Of a stretch of 13,202 nt of DNA, positions 6,382 to 13,202 are shown piece by piece. Each line of letters begins with the position of its first letter. Positions within the stretch are counted from its first letter, which is position 1. This stretch comes from an uncultured Sphingomonadales bacterium (lineage in GTDB: Bacteria > Pseudomonadota > Alphaproteobacteria > Sphingomonadales > Sphingomonadaceae): contig CALDKP010000286.1 of the NCBI GenBank assembly GCA_937898535.1, positions 1-13,202 of the forward strand. The letters run 5' to 3'. The position numbers and the translations under genes are program-made. Under the pieces are notes generated by a model that was not told the DNA's origin, searched no databases, and saw only the letters and a list, made by a program, of their open reading frames with translations.

Positions 6382-6753
6382 ATGGCTGATATTGAAAAGC
6401 TCGTAGACCAACTTTCGGCATTGACCGTTCTCGAAGCGGCTGACCTTGCTAAGGCTTTGGAAGAAAAGTGGGGCGTTAGCGCCGCTGCTGCTGTTGCTGT
6501 TGCTGCACCTGCTGGCGCCGCTGCACCAGCTGCTGAAGAGCAGACTGAATTTGACGTTATCTTGACCGGCGACGGCGGCAACAAGATTGCAGTCATCAAG
6601 GAAGTCCGTGCGATCACCAACCTTGGTCTGACCGAAGCAAAGGCTCTTGTTGAGTCCGCGCCAAAGGCGATCAAGGAAGGCGTAAACAAGGCAGAAGCCG
6701 AAGACATCAAGGCGAAGATCCTTGCAGCCGGCGGAACCGTCGAACTGAAGTAA
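6382..6753 (+). CDS. rplL: 50S ribosomal protein L7/L12
   Basis: A 123-residue protein starting at ATG 6382 with CGGAG at 6368-6372 as ribosome-binding site. The N-terminal dimerisation domain (MADIEKLVDQLSALTVLEAADL) binds the L10 C-terminal helix. An alanine/proline-rich flexible hinge follows at about residues 34-52. The C-terminal domain (EFDVILTGDGGNKIAVIKEVR..TNLGLTEAKALVESAPKAIKEGV) contacts elongation factors. All parts are present and the length is normal. The gene is followed by a strong intrinsic terminator, so rpoB is not read from the same transcript, unlike the classical rplJL-rpoBC arrangement. Confidence 0.98.
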   Translation: MADIEKLVDQLSALTVLEAADLAKALEEKWGVSAAAAVAVAAPAGAAAPAAEEQTEFDVILTGDGGNKIAVIKEVRAITNLGLTEAKALVESAPKAIKEGVNKAEAEDIKAKILAAGGTVELK

Positions 6754-6780
6754 TTCGGTTTCCCTTACGGGATATAAAAT

Positions 6781-6812
6781 GGGGCGGCCTAGCAATAGGC
6801 TGCCCCTTTTTT
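6781..6812 (+). terminator. Intrinsic terminator of rplJ-rplL
   Basis: GGGGCGGCCTA pairs with TAGGCTGCCCC around a GCAA loop (11 pairs, one G-U), followed directly by six T. It lies 28 bases after the rplL stop codon and is the clearest terminator in the window. Confidence 0.93.
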
Positions 6813-6897
6813 ATTGCCGCGCGTTTGCCATCAATAAACACAAATATTCCGGCCCTTTTCTTTTGAAAATTCTGCAGGTTGCGGGCAGTCATGACCC

Positions 6898-7434
6898 ATG
6901 AATAGCAACGCCGACCTCGCCGCCCTGATTCGCAACATTCCGGACTATCCCAAACCGGGCATCATGTTCCGCGACGTGTCTAGCTTGCTGCTCGACGCCG
7001 ACGGCTATCGCATGACCATTGATCGGCTCGCGGCGCTGGTGGACCCTGATACGCAGCTTGTCGCGGGTATTGAGGCACGTGGCTTTATCGTGGCCTCTGC
7101 TCTGGCATATGTGCTTGGCCTTGGCCAATTGATGCTGCGCAAGCCCGGTAAGCTGCCCGGCGAGAAAATCGGCACGGATTATACGCTCGAATATGGCACC
7201 GACCGCATTGAAATGCATGTCGGCCATGTGCAGCCTGACCAGAAAGTGCTGCTGGTTGACGATTTGATTGCCACGGGCGGCACGGCCCTGGCTGGCGTGG
7301 ACTTAATCCAACAAGGCGGCGGCAGGGTTGAACAAGCATTGTTCATCGTGGACCTGCCTGACCTCGGCGGCGCGGCCAAGTTGCGCGCCCAAGGTGTGCG
7401 GGTCGGATCGCTGATTGGTTTTGACGGCGATTAA
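6898..7434 (+). CDS. apt: Adenine phosphoribosyltransferase
   Basis: A 178-residue cytoplasmic enzyme that makes AMP from adenine and PRPP in purine salvage. The N-terminus (DLAALIRNIPDYPKPGIMFRDVSSLL) is the classic Apt signature. GIEARGFIVASALAYVLG is the conserved base-binding region, LRKPGKLPG the flexible loop, and VLLVDDLIATGGTA (D121 and D122 at its centre) the PRPP-binding motif. The start is ATG 6898. An ATG at 6891 is out of frame, and no strong ribosome-binding site is visible, only a weak AGG about 20 bases upstream. It lies after the rplJL terminator and so probably has its own promoter. It is convergent with the methyltransferase gene, with 19 bases between the stops. Confidence 0.97.
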   Translation: MNSNADLAALIRNIPDYPKPGIMFRDVSSLLLDADGYRMTIDRLAALVDPDTQLVAGIEARGFIVASALAYVLGLGQLMLRKPGKLPGEKIGTDYTLEYGTDRIEMHVGHVQPDQKVLLVDDLIATGGTALAGVDLIQQGGGRVEQALFIVDLPDLGGAAKLRAQGVRVGSLIGFDGD

Positions 7435-7453
7435 GCGCGCGTCAGAATTCCGT

Positions 7454-8197
7454 TTAACTTTGCGGATAACGTGCAGCGCATGTCTTAATTTTTGACGGCT
7501 CAGGCCGCTGCCCGCTGACTTCAAAACGGGCGATATATCCACCCAGTTTCAATTGTTCGGTAAAGCCGGTCAAACGATAACCCACGGCATCAAATTCGCA
7601 GAACAATAGCTTTGGCGGAATCCCGTGCTGGGCGGTGGGTCGATCGCGGTCAACGACAATGACTTGTCCGCCCTTGGCGAGCGCGGGCCGCATACGCCAT
7701 AGGAACGCATAAGGCTCGCCTATTTCATGGTACATATGCACCATGAAAACGCGGTCAAAGCTGTTTTCTGGCAACCGGGGATCATCCAGAGCGCCTTCCT
7801 TGATCGCAACATTATCGAGCTGTTCGCGTGTGACCCGGGCGCCCAGTCGGTCAAGCGCATCCCGATTGATATCCTGCGCAAGTACGCGCCCTTTTGGCCC
7901 AACGCGGTCCGCAAGGCGGATGGTGTAATAGCCTTCACCTGCCCCGATATCAGCCACAGTGGTCCCAAGCTGGATCCCTGCCCAATCCATCACGAATTCG
8001 GCCTCTCCGGCTTCATCACGCGCTGCCTCAGTCGAAAATTCGGTATCGCCAGCTGTGGACACCAGACGTTCCGCGCGCGGGAATGCCTCTGCACTCTCGC
8101 TTCGTTCGTCTCCATTGGCCGCTGGCGTGCAGCCGCTTACACATAGCAAAGGAAGCGCAACGATCGCCAGAAAGCTCAGACGGGCGTTCGTGCGCAT
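7454..8197 (-). CDS. Lipoprotein-anchored class I SAM-dependent methyltransferase-like protein
   Basis: A 247-residue protein starting at ATG 8197-8195. It begins with a lipoprotein signal: R2/R6, a hydrophobic stretch at about 7-18, and the lipobox VSGC with the acylated cysteine at C23. T24 is not the Asp inner-membrane retention signal, so outer-membrane sorting would be expected. After a hydrophilic linker comes a Rossmann methyltransferase domain: motif I VADIGAGEGYY (D83 to G89), an acidic residue at the end of strand 2 (VLAQDIN), then SFDRVFMVHMYHEI (motif IV region) and a C-terminal KLGGYIARFEVSG. SAM is not thought to be present in the periplasm, so the substrate and even the activity are unclear. 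It is the third gene of a compact group, 12 bases after the thioesterase gene. Confidence 0.88.
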   Translation of the reverse strand: MRTNARLSFLAIVALPLLCVSGCTPAANGDERSESAEAFPRAERLVSTAGDTEFSTEAARDEAGEAEFVMDWAGIQLGTTVADIGAGEGYYTIRLADRVGPKGRVLAQDINRDALDRLGARVTREQLDNVAIKEGALDDPRLPENSFDRVFMVHMYHEIGEPYAFLWRMRPALAKGGQVIVVDRDRPTAQHGIPPKLLFCEFDAVGYRLTGFTEQLKLGGYIARFEVSGQRPEPSKIKTCAARYPQS

Positions 8198-8209
8198 GCC
8201 TAGCTCGCC

Positions 8210-8674
8210 TTATGCGTCGGCCATCGCAACCGCAGGGGTCGCAGCCTGTTGATCGAAGTTCAGGAAAACATCCTTCACCCAATGTGGCAACGGAATGGGG
8301 CGATGCGTATCGAGGTCGACATGCACGCTGACAAGGTCAACTGTGGCGCGTAAATCGTCCGAGCCATCTTCGGTAATGCCGTGGATTTCGACGATTTGGG
8401 ACATGCTGGTCCGCCCAGTCGCAACCGTGCGCGCCATAACATCAATAAGCTCGTCCGGCTTGATCGGCGCAAACCAAGTGACGGTCGCCTTTTTGACATG
8501 AAATTCCAAAGGCGCGCCATCGGCATAATCGCGGAATTTCGCCGCGCGCCAATATTCGGTGACCGCGACATCGGCATAATCGAGATAGCGCGCGTTAAAA
8601 ACAACGCCTTGCGCATCTGTCTCTGACCAGCGCACGCGGAAACGGTGATGGAAAGCAAACTCGGTGCGCGCCAT
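8210..8674 (-). CDS. Acyl-CoA thioesterase, 4-hydroxybenzoyl-CoA thioesterase-type hotdog protein
   Basis: A 154-residue single hotdog domain. The N-terminal segment HHRFRVRWSETDAQGVVFNARYLDYADVA holds the family's catalytic motif with the nucleophile or general base D20, and the long helix (TEYWRAAKFRDYA) follows. The second half (TWFAPIKPDELIDVMARTVATGRTSM) gives the central strands. Such enzymes hydrolyse short acyl-CoA or aryl-CoA thioesters in the cytoplasm, and YbgC and FcbC are known members. The exact acyl group is not known. The start ATG 8674-8672 lies one base after the stop of the aminotransferase gene, which suggests coupled translation. The methyltransferase gene follows after 12 bases. 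Confidence 0.9.
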   Translation of the reverse strand: MARTEFAFHHRFRVRWSETDAQGVVFNARYLDYADVAVTEYWRAAKFRDYADGAPLEFHVKKATVTWFAPIKPDELIDVMARTVATGRTSMSQIVEIHGITEDGSDDLRATVDLVSVHVDLDTHRPIPLPHWVKDVFLNFDQQAATPAVAMADA

Positions 8675-8675
8675 G

Positions 8676-9887
8676 TCAGATTGCCTTTGATTGGCCAGGG
8701 GTGTTGACCCCCATCGATTGCAGATAACGCTTCACGTTCCGTGCGGCCTGACGCAGGCGATGCTCATTTTCAACCATAGCGATGCGGACATAGCCTTCGC
8801 CGTCTTCGCCATATCCAACGCCGGGCGCGACGGCGACCTTTGCTTCGGTCAGCAACTGTTTGGAAAACTCAAGGCTACCCAAATGCGCAAGCGCAGGTGG
8901 CAAGGGTGCCCATGCGAACATCGACGCCTTCGGTGGAGGAATATCCCACCCTGCACGGCCAAATGCCTCAACCAGAATATCGCGGCGCTTGTGATAGAGC
9001 TGGCGATTTTGTTCAACAATGTCTTGCGGGCCATTTAATGCAGCGCATGCCGCAGCCTGAATCGGCGTAAATGCGCCGTAATCGAGGTAGCTTTTGACGC
9101 GCGTCATCGCTGCGATCAGATCGCGGTTGCCCACCGCAAAACCGATACGCCAACCTGCCATCGAATAGGTCTTGGACAATGACGTGAATTCAACGGCCAC
9201 ATCCTTGCCGCCCTTCACCTGCAAAATGGACGGCGTCGGGTTGCCGTCAAAATACAGTTCTGAATAGGCCAGATCGGACAATATCCAGACCTTGTTGTCT
9301 TTCGCCCAAGCGACAAGCCGCTCGTAAAATGCCAGATCAACGGTTTCTGCGGTGGGATTGGAAGGATAGTTGACCACCAAAATCGATGGTCGCGGGACGG
9401 TAAACGCCATCGCGCGCTCCAGCGACCGGAAATAATTTTCATCAGGCGTCGTCGGAACCGACCGAATGGTCGCACCCGCGATGATGAATCCGAACGTGTG
9501 GATCGGGTAGCTCGGGTTCGGCGCCAATACGACGTCACCCGGCGCAGTGATGGCGGTTGCGAGGCTCGCGAGGCCCTCTTTCGAACCCATTGTAACCACG
9601 ACATCGGTTTCGGGATCAACATCAACGCCAAAACGGCGCGCATAATAATTCGCCTGCGCCTTACGGAGGCCGGGAATACCTCTGGAAGCCGAATAGCCAT
9701 GGGCATCGGGCTTTTGCGCGACTTCGCACAGCTTTTCGATGACATGCGGTGGCGGTGGCAAATCAGGATTGCCCATGCCCAGATCGATAATGTCCTCTCC
9801 CGCACCACGGGCCGCCGCGCGCATCGCATTAACTTCAGCGATGACATAAGGCGGCAGACGCTTGATGCGGTAGAATTCTTCGGACAT
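8676..9887 (-). CDS. alaC: PLP-dependent aminotransferase, AlaC-like (glutamate-pyruvate type)
   Basis: A 403-residue fold-type I class I/II aminotransferase starting at ATG 9887-9885 behind CGGGAG. The N-terminal FYRIKRLPPYVIAEVNAM and EDIIDLGMGNPDLPPPPHV are close to AlaC/YfdZ. Visible cofactor residues are N177 in NYPSNPTA, D205 and Y208 in LSDLAYSELYFDGNP, and the Schiff-base lysine K239 in FTSLSKTYSMAGWRIGF. GDGYVRI-like sequence near the end (EGYVRIAMVENEHR) carries the carboxylate-binding arginine. AlaC transfers the amino group between glutamate and pyruvate to make alanine. Related alphaproteobacterial enzymes are sometimes annotated as LL-diaminopimelate aminotransferase. The gene heads the group with thioesterase and methyltransferase and lies 88 bases downstream of the helicase gene. 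Confidence 0.92.
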   Translation of the reverse strand: MSEEFYRIKRLPPYVIAEVNAMRAAARGAGEDIIDLGMGNPDLPPPPHVIEKLCEVAQKPDAHGYSASRGIPGLRKAQANYYARRFGVDVDPETDVVVTMGSKEGLASLATAITAPGDVVLAPNPSYPIHTFGFIIAGATIRSVPTTPDENYFRSLERAMAFTVPRPSILVVNYPSNPTAETVDLAFYERLVAWAKDNKVWILSDLAYSELYFDGNPTPSILQVKGGKDVAVEFTSLSKTYSMAGWRIGFAVGNRDLIAAMTRVKSYLDYGAFTPIQAAACAALNGPQDIVEQNRQLYHKRRDILVEAFGRAGWDIPPPKASMFAWAPLPPALAHLGSLEFSKQLLTEAKVAVAPGVGYGEDGEGYVRIAMVENEHRLRQAARNVKRYLQSMGVNTPGQSKAI

Positions 9888-9975
9888 GGGCTCCCGTTTC
9901 CGGCTAGTTGATTACAGAGCCACCCTCATGCGCGAAGTTTTCGTGCATTTCCACAAAAAGCTGTCGGTCCGCGGA

Positions 9976-11808
9976 TTAGCGCGGCCGATTGCCTTTCGCT
10001 TTGTGCCGCACGCCATGCTTTGACGGTGGTGGCCCATCATTGCGGAATGGGCGCACACCGTCACGGTTCGATCCACCACGCGGACCGCCGCGCGGCGGTC
10101 CGTCACCGCGAGGTCCATCGCCGCGTGGATTGACGCCCAATTGGGCACGTTGCGGACGACCACCATCGCGGCCTCCGTCGCGACCCATGCGCTTGTTTTC
10201 ACGCGCAGCTTCACGTGGCGGGCCATTGGCTTGCACGATCTCGACATCATTGTCTTCGTCATGCCCCGGCTGCGCGATTGCCTTGGCAAATTTTGCAACA
10301 GCGGCAGCAGCGATACCCACATGGGTTTCGTTTGCTGCAATCCGGATGGCACCAATGTCGTTCTTGGTGACACCGCCACGACGGCACAGCAGCGGCAATA
10401 TCCATTTTGGATCTGCGTTGTTGCGGCGGCCAACGTTGAGCTTGAACCACACAGAATCATCAAATCCGGCGCGATGGTCATCACGCGGCCGTTCGCGCGT
10501 GCCGTCATCCAGCATGTCTTCTGCCTGTGGCATTTTGGCGCGATGCACACGGACAAGTGCAGCAGCGATGTCTTCAGCCGACATTGTTTCGAGCAGTTTC
10601 GCACCCAATGCACGATCTTCCTCTTCAACTTCGACAGGTGTCAAAAGTGTTTCGAGCAGACGTTCATGGTCCTTTGCACGAATATCTGCGGCAGTAGGGA
10701 CTTTAATCCAGTCTGCCTCAATCTTCGCGCCGCGCAGCATCGATTCAACGCGCTTGCGGCGCTGATATGGAACGATGAGGACTGCCGTACCCTTACGACC
10801 CGCACGCCCTGTGCGTCCGGACCTGTGCTGAAGTCCTTCGGCATCGCGTGGCAATTCGACATGGACCACCAATGACAGGTTGGGCAAATCGATACCGCGC
10901 GCCGCAACGTCGGTTGCAACGCATACACGGGCACGGCGGTCACGCAGCGCCTGAAGCGCTTGATTTCGTTCGGACTGCGAATGCTCACCCGACAGCGCAA
11001 CGACATTGAAGCCGCGCTCGGTCAGGCTGGCATGCAAACGGCGCACATTTTCACGCGTTGCACAGAACAGGATAGCCGTTTCTGCTTCATGCAGACGCAG
11101 CAGGTTCACAACTGCATTCTCAATGTCCGGTGGCGCGACGGTTACGACCTGATAGCTGATATCACCATGACCGCGGTCTTCACCGACGGTTGAGATGCGA
11201 AGGGCATCTTGTTGGTAACGCTTTGCAAGCGACACGATTGGTTTCGGCATAGTCGCCGAGAAAAGCAAAGTGCGGCGGCCTTCGGGCGTCGCGTTCAATA
11301 TTTCTTCGAGTTCCTCGCGGAAACCCATGTCGAGCATTTCGTCAGCTTCGTCGAGAATCGCGACCTTCAATGCGGACAGGTCCAGTGCGCCGCGCTCCAA
11401 GTGATCGCGCAAACGGCCGGGGGTCCCGACGACGATTTGTGCACCTTGATTCAGCGTGCGGCGTTCTTTCGACGCGTCCATGCCGCCAACGCAGGTAGCG
11501 ATGCGGACACCAGCCTTGGCATAGAGCCACATGAGTTCGCGGCTGACCTGCAAGGCCAGTTCGCGCGTTGGGGCGATGATGAGTGCGGCGGGTTCGCGCG
11601 CAAGGCTGACCAGTCCACCATCAAGGATTTGCGGTGCCATGGCCAAGCCAAAAGCAACGGTTTTGCCTGATCCAGTCTGGGCCGACACGACAAGGTCGCG
11701 GCCTTCGGCCTCAGCTGTCATGACAGCAGATTGAACAGGGGTTAAAGCAGTATAGCCACGAGCGGTGAGCGCTTCATCAAGAAGCGGGGGAAGATTTTCA
11801 AACGTCAT
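9976..11808 (-). CDS. DEAD-box RNA helicase (DeaD/CsdA type) with DbpA-like RNA-binding domain and RGG tail
   Basis: A 610-residue ATP-dependent RNA helicase, starting at ATG 11808-11806 with AAAGG about 9 bases upstream. All core motifs are intact: Q motif (GYTALTPVQ, Q26), Walker A AQTGSGKT (43-50), PTREL (80-84), GTPGR (128-132), DEAD (153-156), the SAT motif, ATDVAARGIDLP and HRSGRTGRAGRKG. At about residues 455-520 the segment from FKLNVGRRNNADPKWILPLL to TKNDIGAIRIAANETHVGIA fits the DbpA RNA-binding domain, which targets rRNA in the family. The C-terminus is basic and rich in RGG/RGD repeats (GPRGDGPPRGGPRGG), as in cold-shock helicases. The likely role is ribosome assembly or mRNA unwinding in the cold. 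It is divergent from the PhaC-like frame, with 98 bases between the starts. Confidence 0.95.
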   Translation of the reverse strand: MTFENLPPLLDEALTARGYTALTPVQSAVMTAEAEGRDLVVSAQTGSGKTVAFGLAMAPQILDGGLVSLAREPAALIIAPTRELALQVSRELMWLYAKAGVRIATCVGGMDASKERRTLNQGAQIVVGTPGRLRDHLERGALDLSALKVAILDEADEMLDMGFREELEEILNATPEGRRTLLFSATMPKPIVSLAKRYQQDALRISTVGEDRGHGDISYQVVTVAPPDIENAVVNLLRLHEAETAILFCATRENVRRLHASLTERGFNVVALSGEHSQSERNQALQALRDRRARVCVATDVAARGIDLPNLSLVVHVELPRDAEGLQHRSGRTGRAGRKGTAVLIVPYQRRKRVESMLRGAKIEADWIKVPTAADIRAKDHERLLETLLTPVEVEEEDRALGAKLLETMSAEDIAAALVRVHRAKMPQAEDMLDDGTRERPRDDHRAGFDDSVWFKLNVGRRNNADPKWILPLLCRRGGVTKNDIGAIRIAANETHVGIAAAAVAKFAKAIAQPGHDEDNDVEIVQANGPPREAARENKRMGRDGGRDGGRPQRAQLGVNPRGDGPRGDGPPRGGPRGGSNRDGVRPFRNDGPPPSKHGVRHKAKGNRPR

Positions 11809-11872
11809 TATTGCGCGCCTTTGCGCCCTTTTTTACCTAATGTCCATGCTGCGCCGCACAACAAAACAATCT

Positions 11873-11900
11873 TCGACAATTTTCTGACATTTGTTATGCA
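11873..11900 (+). promoter_or_regulatory. Weak candidate promoter of the PhaC-like gene
   Basis: TCGACA at 11873-11878 matches five of six bases of the -35 box. TATGCA at 11895-11900, after a 16-base spacer, is a poor -10 box. Transcription would begin at or very near the ATG at 11907, and no ribosome-binding site is visible before that ATG. Confidence 0.25.
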
Positions 11901-11906
11901 TTGAAA

Positions 11907-13202
11907 ATGGCTGATTCACCGAAATTCCCACCCTTCATGGATCCCGACCAATTTGCCAAAATGCTTGAGGGTTCGGCAGCCTCTGCGGCAGACCCAATGA
12001 CGGCATATCGCGCGGCGATGGATGCGTGGGGGACGATGCTTGCGCCACTGGCCAAGGCGGGTCGCAGCAAAATTGACCCGTCGGATCGCCGCTTTGCTGC
12101 ACCTGAATGGGAACATCCCGTGTTCGACTTGGTGCGTCAGGGATATCAGATGATGTCTGATTATATGCTTGGCGCGGCTGACCAGTTGGATGGCGTCGCC
12201 GATAGTGACAAAGCAAAAATGGGCTTTGCGGTGCGGAGCATTGTCGAAGCGATGAGCCCCGCAAATTCGCCCTTCACCAACCCGGTTGCACTACAACGGG
12301 CGATGGAGACCAACGGCGCCAGCCTGATGTCGGGCATGCAGAACCTGGTGGTCTCGGGCGGCGTGGAATCCATGTCGTACGCCTCGACCCAGCGCGGCGG
12401 CCTGCCGACCATGGACCGCGACAATCTGCACCTGCGCGCCATTCACCCGCAGCCGCACCAGGGCGTGTGCGCCGATGCGATCGCCACGCTCGAAGGCATC
12501 CCGCGCGAGGCGCTCGACGACCTGGCCCTGGTCAGCCAGCAGCGCGCCGATGTGGCGATCAAGGAAGGCCGCTTTGCGAAGTCGGTGATCCCGGTGCTCA
12601 ACGAGGACGGCAGCGTCGCGCTCGACCACGAGGAATTCCCCCGCCCGCAGACGACCGCTGAAGGCCTCGCGGCCCTCAAGCCCTCGTTCGAGGCCCTGGC
12701 CGACGTGCCGCTCGACACCAACGGCACCACCTTCCGCAAGCTGATCACGGCGGTCCACCCGGACCTCGACCTGAAGTTCTTCCACCACGCCGGCAACAGC
12801 TCGGGCGTCGTGGACGGCTCGGGCGCCCTGCTGCTGACCTCGCCGGCCTACGCCAAGGCCAACGGCATGACGCCGCGCGCCCGCATCGTGGCCATGGCCA
12901 ACATGGGTGACAGCCCCACGCTGATGCTCAACGCGCCGGTGCCCGCGGCCCGCAAGGTTCTGGCCAAGGCCGGCCTGACGGTCGAGGACATCGACCTGTG
13001 GGAAATCAACGAAGCCTTCGCCGTCGTGGCCGAGAAGTTCATCCGGGACCTGAAGCTCGACCGCAGCAAGGTCAACGTCAACGGCGGCGCCATGGCGCTG
13101 GGCCACCCGATCGGCGCCACCGGCTCGATCCTGATCGGCACCATGGTCGACGAGCTGGAACACCAGGGCAAGCGCTACGGCCTGATCACCATGTGCGCCG
13201 CC
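11907..13202 (+). CDS. phaC: Composite open frame: class I PHA synthase N-terminus joined in frame to thiolase C-terminal part
   Basis: One frame of 432 codons with no stop before the window edge. Residues 1 to about 133-147 resemble the N-terminal domain of class I poly(3-hydroxyalkanoate) synthase. They comprise a MADSPKFPPF start, the WEHPVFDLVRQGYQMMSDYMLG segment that fits the conserved helix before the catalytic domain, and SPFTNPVALQRAMETNGASL, matching the family's SPxNFxxxNPxxLxxxxExxGxxL pattern. PhaC polymerises hydroxyacyl-CoA on storage granules. The alpha/beta-hydrolase domain with the catalytic Cys-Asp-His is absent because the frame switches to thiolase sequence. In the first 131 codons roughly 40% end in A or T by hand count. 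From about 12300 only a few per cent do. I read this as two genes joined by assembly. The gene symbol applies only to the 5' part. Confidence 0.7.
   Translation, partial: MADSPKFPPFMDPDQFAKMLEGSAASAADPMTAYRAAMDAWGTMLAPLAKAGRSKIDPSDRRFAAPEWEHPVFDLVRQGYQMMSDYMLGAADQLDGVADSDKAKMGFAVRSIVEAMSPANSPFTNPVALQRAMETNGASLMSGMQNLVVSGGVESMSYASTQRGGLPTMDRDNLHLRAIHPQPHQGVCADAIATLEGIPREALDDLALVSQQRADVAIKEGRFAKSVIPVLNEDGSVALDHEEFPRPQTTAEGLAALKPSFEALADVPLDTNGTTFRKLITAVHPDLDLKFFHHAGNSSGVVDGSGALLLTSPAYAKANGMTPRARIVAMANMGDSPTLMLNAPVPAARKVLAKAGLTVEDIDLWEINEAFAVVAEKFIRDLKLDRSKVNVNGGAMALGHPIGATGSILIGTMVDELEHQGKRYGLITMCAA
12300..12350. other. Probable chimeric junction (right end)
   Basis: The last A/T-ending codons of the PhaC side are at 12288-12299, and almost none occur after. 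Protein similarity to PhaC fades around residues 138-147, and thiolase similarity is certain from residue 148. The segment SGMQNL (142-147) would be acceptable in both families, so the join probably lies in or next to a short stretch of shared sequence at 12330-12347. Confidence 0.7.
12348..13202 (+). other. Thiolase (acetyl-CoA acetyltransferase family) portion, lacking its N-terminal third and its end
   Basis: From V148 of the frame the protein is thiolase: VVSGGVESMSYAS, then PHQGVCADAIATLEGIPRE, SQQRADVAIKEGRF, EEFPRPQTTAEGLAALKPSF, HHAGNSSGVVDGSGALLL, the catalytic-loop NEAFA (N368, E369), and NGGAMALGHPIGATG with the catalytic H400. The window ends at MCAA, just where the second catalytic Cys motif begins to complete its glycine-rich turn. 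The first catalytic cysteine (about residue 90 in thiolases) and roughly the first 100 residues are missing. Thiolases condense or cleave acyl-CoA with acetyl-CoA. Codons end almost always in G or C, unlike the rest of the window, which suggests another, higher-GC source. Confidence 0.85.

Noticed and set aside
9912..10628. A second minus-strand frame overlapping the helicase end, considered as a sign of frameshift
   Set aside because: The helicase frame ends naturally after a typical basic RGG tail and its RNA-binding domain is continuous, so no frameshift is needed.
9989..10875. Long plus-strand frames of 258 and 244 codons opposite the helicase 3' half
   Set aside because: They mirror the Arg/Gly-rich helicase tail and RNA-binding domain. 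No family-like motifs, and the helicase frame is complete on the other strand.
11907..12350. Reading the 5' part of the composite frame as a phasin
   Set aside because: The NPVALQ..ETNGASL segment and the WEHPVFD motif match PHA synthase N-terminal sequence rather than the helical phasin pattern.
12291..13163. A 290-codon open frame on the minus strand
   Set aside because: It is antisense to the clear thiolase sequence. Long false frames are expected opposite high-GC coding DNA, and the translation is Ala/Arg/Gly/Val-rich with no domain.
1..13202. CRISPR array, insertion sequence, tRNA, rRNA or defence system
   Set aside because: No regularly spaced repeats, terminal inverted repeats with transposase, cloverleaf sequence or defence-type domain combination was seen on either strand.

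Overview
The window looks like a Sphingomonadales (Alphaproteobacteria) chromosome segment of moderate GC. The support is the character of L10, L7/L12, the AlaC-type aminotransferase and the class I PHA synthase N-terminus, judged by eye and not by a database search. Between about 85 and 12300 the genes are intact and their codon use is similar. Both ends look chimeric. At the left, roughly 70-85, a fragment resembling an extradiol ring-cleavage dioxygenase (plus strand) meets the middle of a sodium:solute symporter (minus strand). At the right, roughly 12300-12350, the N-terminus of a PHA synthase runs in frame into the C-terminal two thirds of a thiolase, with an abrupt change of codon use. 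The simplest reading is assembly chimerism at both ends. A real gene fusion at the right end is not excluded.

Layout. (a) 1-2000, minus strand: a Rieske ring-hydroxylating oxygenase alpha subunit, then the truncated symporter, plausibly a catabolic uptake and oxidation pair. A DUF3237 gene is divergent from it (2055-2519). (b) 5335-2495, minus strand: a tight four-gene operon of an NTF2/ketosteroid-isomerase-like protein, a GNAT acetyltransferase, a nitrilase-superfamily hydrolase and an EamA exporter. The first three are joined by 4-base stop/start overlaps. (c) 5336-7434, plus strand: a 442-base intergenic region with the probable promoter and structured leader of rplJ, then rplJ-rplL with a strong intrinsic terminator, then apt. 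(d) 11808-7454, minus strand: a DEAD-box RNA helicase, an AlaC-like aminotransferase, a hotdog acyl-CoA thioesterase and a lipoprotein-anchored methyltransferase. The last three are nearly contiguous. (e) 11907-13202, plus strand: the PhaC/thiolase composite reading frame, open at the window edge.

Functionally this is housekeeping translation and nucleotide salvage (rplJL, apt, helicase) flanked by small accessory metabolic operons. No mobile element, CRISPR array, tRNA or rRNA was seen. The items most worth following up are the two junctions, the separate GNAT and nitrilase genes that occur elsewhere as one fused protein, and the exported lipoprotein with an intact SAM-binding motif.
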